Positions 61,797 to 64,000 of a stretch of 64,000 nt of DNA are shown in pieces. A program made the translations under genes and the position numbers. Source of the DNA: Sweltsa coloradensis. Its lineage: Eukaryota; Arthropoda; Insecta; Plecoptera; Chloroperlidae. The stretch lies in NCBI GenBank assembly GCA_024449915.1, contig JAMZAV010001736.1:62001-126000 (forward strand), in the 5' to 3' direction. Below the pieces are notes generated by a model. It saw nothing but the letters and a program-made list of their open reading frames with translations, was not told the DNA's origin and ran no database searches. Positions within the stretch are counted from its first letter, which is position 1. Each line of letters opens with the position of its first letter.

Positions 61797-61947
61797 CTGG
61801 AAGGAAAAACAACACTTTATGATATGATTTTGAACCAATGAGATTTCAAAGGCTACTTTAATACAGTACATATGTACGTACATTCAATATTACTTCCAAG
61901 GACAATACAGTAAACTCTTACTTAAGACCTTAGCATACCATTAATAC

Positions 61948-62515
61948 TAGGGATGTCATAGGGTAGTAAAATAAGGATCCGGTTCCTGACCTTCCAGGAA
62001 TCGGGTTACCCGAATCCTGAAAGCCTAAATTACGTCATTTTTATCGTCGTAACCCCCCCCCCCCCCGCGAGCGGTTGAAAGTTGTTCGGAAGCGTCTACA
62101 AGAAGATACCCGGCAGCGATAAGCTTATCTTCTACTGTTGTGAGACAAAACCTAGCGGTCGGCGGCCACCCATTCCGTCACGTCCTCTTCCGTGACGTCA
62201 TCGCAACTTGGAAGTTGCTTGAACAATGACGCGTCTGGCTCGGCAGCCCAGCCTTTCACAATAGCGGCGGGTGAGGGGGAGGGGGGTCGCCGGCCGGCCA
62301 GCCTCGCTCGACGGGCCGGGAAGCCGGCAGTCTGCACTCAGTCAGCTGCATGGTGGGTGGTCTGCGGCGTTCTAATCGCTCCTTACTACGCACGGCGCAG
62401 CGGTTAAAAACCTTTCATTTTCAGTAAAATAACTACCCGATAAAGATTCGAATCCGAAAAACGGATTCGGGTAATTTCTGGATTCGAGTAACCCGGGTAC
62501 CCTATGACATCCCTA
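61948..62515. mobile_element. hAT-type element, TAGGGATGTCATAGGGTA ends (568 bp)
   Basis: 18 identical inverted terminal bases and perfect duplication ATTAATAC (61940-61947, 62516-62523), about 150 bp upstream of the TAZ1 exon acceptor. GC-rich interior with a C run (62051-62066). Confidence 0.93.
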
Positions 62516-63662
62516 ATTAATACACACTTGCTTTGCCATGAAATACTATTTAAAATCGAAATTATGGGGGGAAAAAAAATTCTAAATTTTCTTCTCCTTT
62601 TCGGATATTTTTTATCTTATCCCACATTGACATTTTAGAACCGCCCAAATTTTTTCCCTCCCACTTTCTCCCCCCATAGTGTTTTGTTAATTTTTTTGAA
62701 ATCTTAAAAATAGGCCCAAGTTTAGTATTTTATTTCCCTTCATGGAAATTTTTGGCAGATTTCATCCGATATTGACATAAGTCTCCATAACCCCCCCCCC
62801 CCCTCCAAAATTAATGCACGTTGGGACACCCCCCCACCCATATTTTTGTAATTTCCAAAAAATAAACAAATGAAAATGAAAAATTATTTCCCCATCTGGT
62901 AATCCTTTCCAGCCTTGACTTTTATAGTTTTTTTTATAACTTTTATAGTTAATGCTTTACAGCACCATCTCTAACTTAATACGTGTTTTGCGGGTCATTT
63001 TGCATGGTCTCAAAAAATGACAATATTAATGACAATGCACGTATGTAATTTTAACAAACCTTGTATGTACAAATTCTCAGACTTTACACCAGACATGCAT
63101 AGGCAGGGTCTCGAGCACGCACTTCCTATCTTGAAGGCGACAGTAGGGAACATATCAAGAGGAAGGGGAGGGGTAGATAAGCTACAGGCCACGTTACGTA
63201 ATGTTACTCCGCGCGCCGTCAAACAAAGACTGAATCACACGACTTGTACAACAAGACTGGCAGCCTGGCAGGACGCAGGAGGCAGCGTCGCCCACGCTAC
63301 AGCAGACTTGACCTTGCACGGCCCGCGCATGTACACATGATGATGCACAAGGCTCGTCGATTGCAAGGCTGGTAAGAACGTTGTATTTTGCGACTTCGCT
63401 TCAAATGTGGATCGGGAACTATCTCGCTTGCCAGAAATTGACCTTATAAGTCTAACGTATCTAACGGGCAAGCAAGACCTTAAATCGGCGGTTATTATTT
63501 GGCAGAAAAACCTAACGTACAGTAACGTTTTGAGCGGTGAAATTTTTAAGATTACGCTTATGGATGTATTTTAAAGTCCTATATTTTTGGACATAAACAG
63601 CGGGAAAACGTAATGATAGGGAATGTGTTACGAGTGTGACTGTACTAAGGACGCATTATGAT

Positions 63663-64000
63663 TAGAGGTAATGAAAAATGGTGATATAAAAACGCAAATT
63701 TAGTTTAAAAAAAAAACCCAAATTTTGCATTTTTTGCAATTTCAAAAAAATTGTCGAAAACTTAACTAAAAAATTCAAAAAACTTAAAAAACTTTTAAAA
63801 AAAAACAAGAGCCCCTTAAGTTCGGGATGACATTGATTCCAAAAAGTTAGAATCAATCATTGTGACCCAAAAATCGATTCAGAGTCGATTCCCAACAAAA
63901 AACAAATATTTGTACACACCGTCATTTTGGTTGACTATTTCCGCGGAGTACGTGATATGCGCCATTATTTTTGCGGTCTATTTCCGTGAAGCCCATGACG
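63663..64000. mobile_element. hAT-type element, family D, cut by window end
   Basis: Left end TAGAGGTAATGAAAAATGG; the following sequence aligns, inverted, with 15290-15620, including the GCGGTCTATTTCCGTGAAGC module at 63982-64000. The other end is off the window. Confidence 0.8.

Larger units (their letters stand above)
61797..64000 (-). other. CBP intron upstream of exon 1 (partial)
   Basis: Runs off the right edge. Contains hAT 61948-62515, C/A-rich low-complexity DNA at 62570-62880 with two C runs, an unsupported open frame on + (63017-63340), and the start of a family D hAT at 63663. I searched the minus strand for the first TAZ1 helix and did not find it. Confidence 0.75.

Noticed and set aside
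63017..63340. 107-codon plus-strand frame near right end
   Set aside because: No recognisable domain, no splice context and composition like neighbouring intron DNA.
61950..64000. First half of TAZ1 expected upstream of exon 1
   Set aside because: No minus-strand segment with the KLIQQQL/HAHKC-type sequence was found; the exon must be off the right edge.

Overview
The window is animal genomic DNA holding the middle of one gene on the minus strand: an ortholog of the transcriptional coactivator and lysine acetyltransferase CBP/p300 (CREBBP/EP300). Fifteen coding exons were placed by hand. Every boundary is GT-AG, and reading phase is maintained across all fourteen introns. They run from the second part of the TAZ1 zinc finger (61.8 kb), through the KIX domain (43.8-36.5 kb), Gln/Pro-rich linkers (35.9-34.1 kb), a SUMO-site-rich segment (22.5-17.8 kb), the bromodomain (17.3 kb) and RING/PHD (14.6-1.3 kb), to the first part of the acetyltransferase region (0.3-0.08 kb). 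The N-terminal exons lie off the right edge. The catalytic HAT core, ZZ, TAZ2 and C terminus lie off the left edge. About 3.1 kb of coding sequence is spread over 61.7 kb.

The organism is a multicellular animal with large, repeat-packed introns. Protein identity to vertebrate CBP is very high. The non-coding DNA is strewn with TAGGCCTA/CCTAGG words, a composition I associate with marine deuterostomes, most likely an echinoderm. That assignment is an inference, not something the sequence proves.

Nearly all the rest of the DNA is transposon-derived. I delimited 22 hAT-type elements, mostly non-autonomous, by short terminal inverted repeats (mostly TAGGGNTG-like) and 8-bp target duplications; 14 duplications are perfect and 8 match at 7 of 8 bases. 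Several are nested, at 7.7-9.9 kb, 29.6-30.4 kb, 44.8-46.3 kb and 56.4-61.4 kb. One element (59.5-61.2 kb) keeps the two ends of a hAT transposase but appears to have lost the middle. Also present are two elements with related CCRTAT...GAATATAG ends, a pogo/Tigger-like element, a dead CR1/jockey-type LINE reverse transcriptase interrupted by a perfect 101-bp-arm hairpin, a frameshifted pseudogene of a transposon-associated protein, and several unclassified repeat families.

Layout from left to right: CBP exons 15-13 (0.1-1.7 kb); a 12.8-kb intron with hAT insertions; exons 12-11 (14.5-17.3 kb), separated by an intron holding two hAT elements; exons 10-9 (17.8-22.5 kb), separated by CCTAGG tandem repeats and two more hATs; an 11.6-kb intron with large fold-back and nested elements (22.5-34.1 kb); the cluster of exons 8-5 (34.1-37.2 kb); a 6.4-kb intron; exons 4-2 (43.6-47.9 kb); a 13.7-kb intron holding the LINE and the deepest nest; exon 1 (61.6-61.8 kb); and the start of another intron. 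The only intact cellular gene I can support is CBP/p300. No RNA gene or CRISPR array was recognised.
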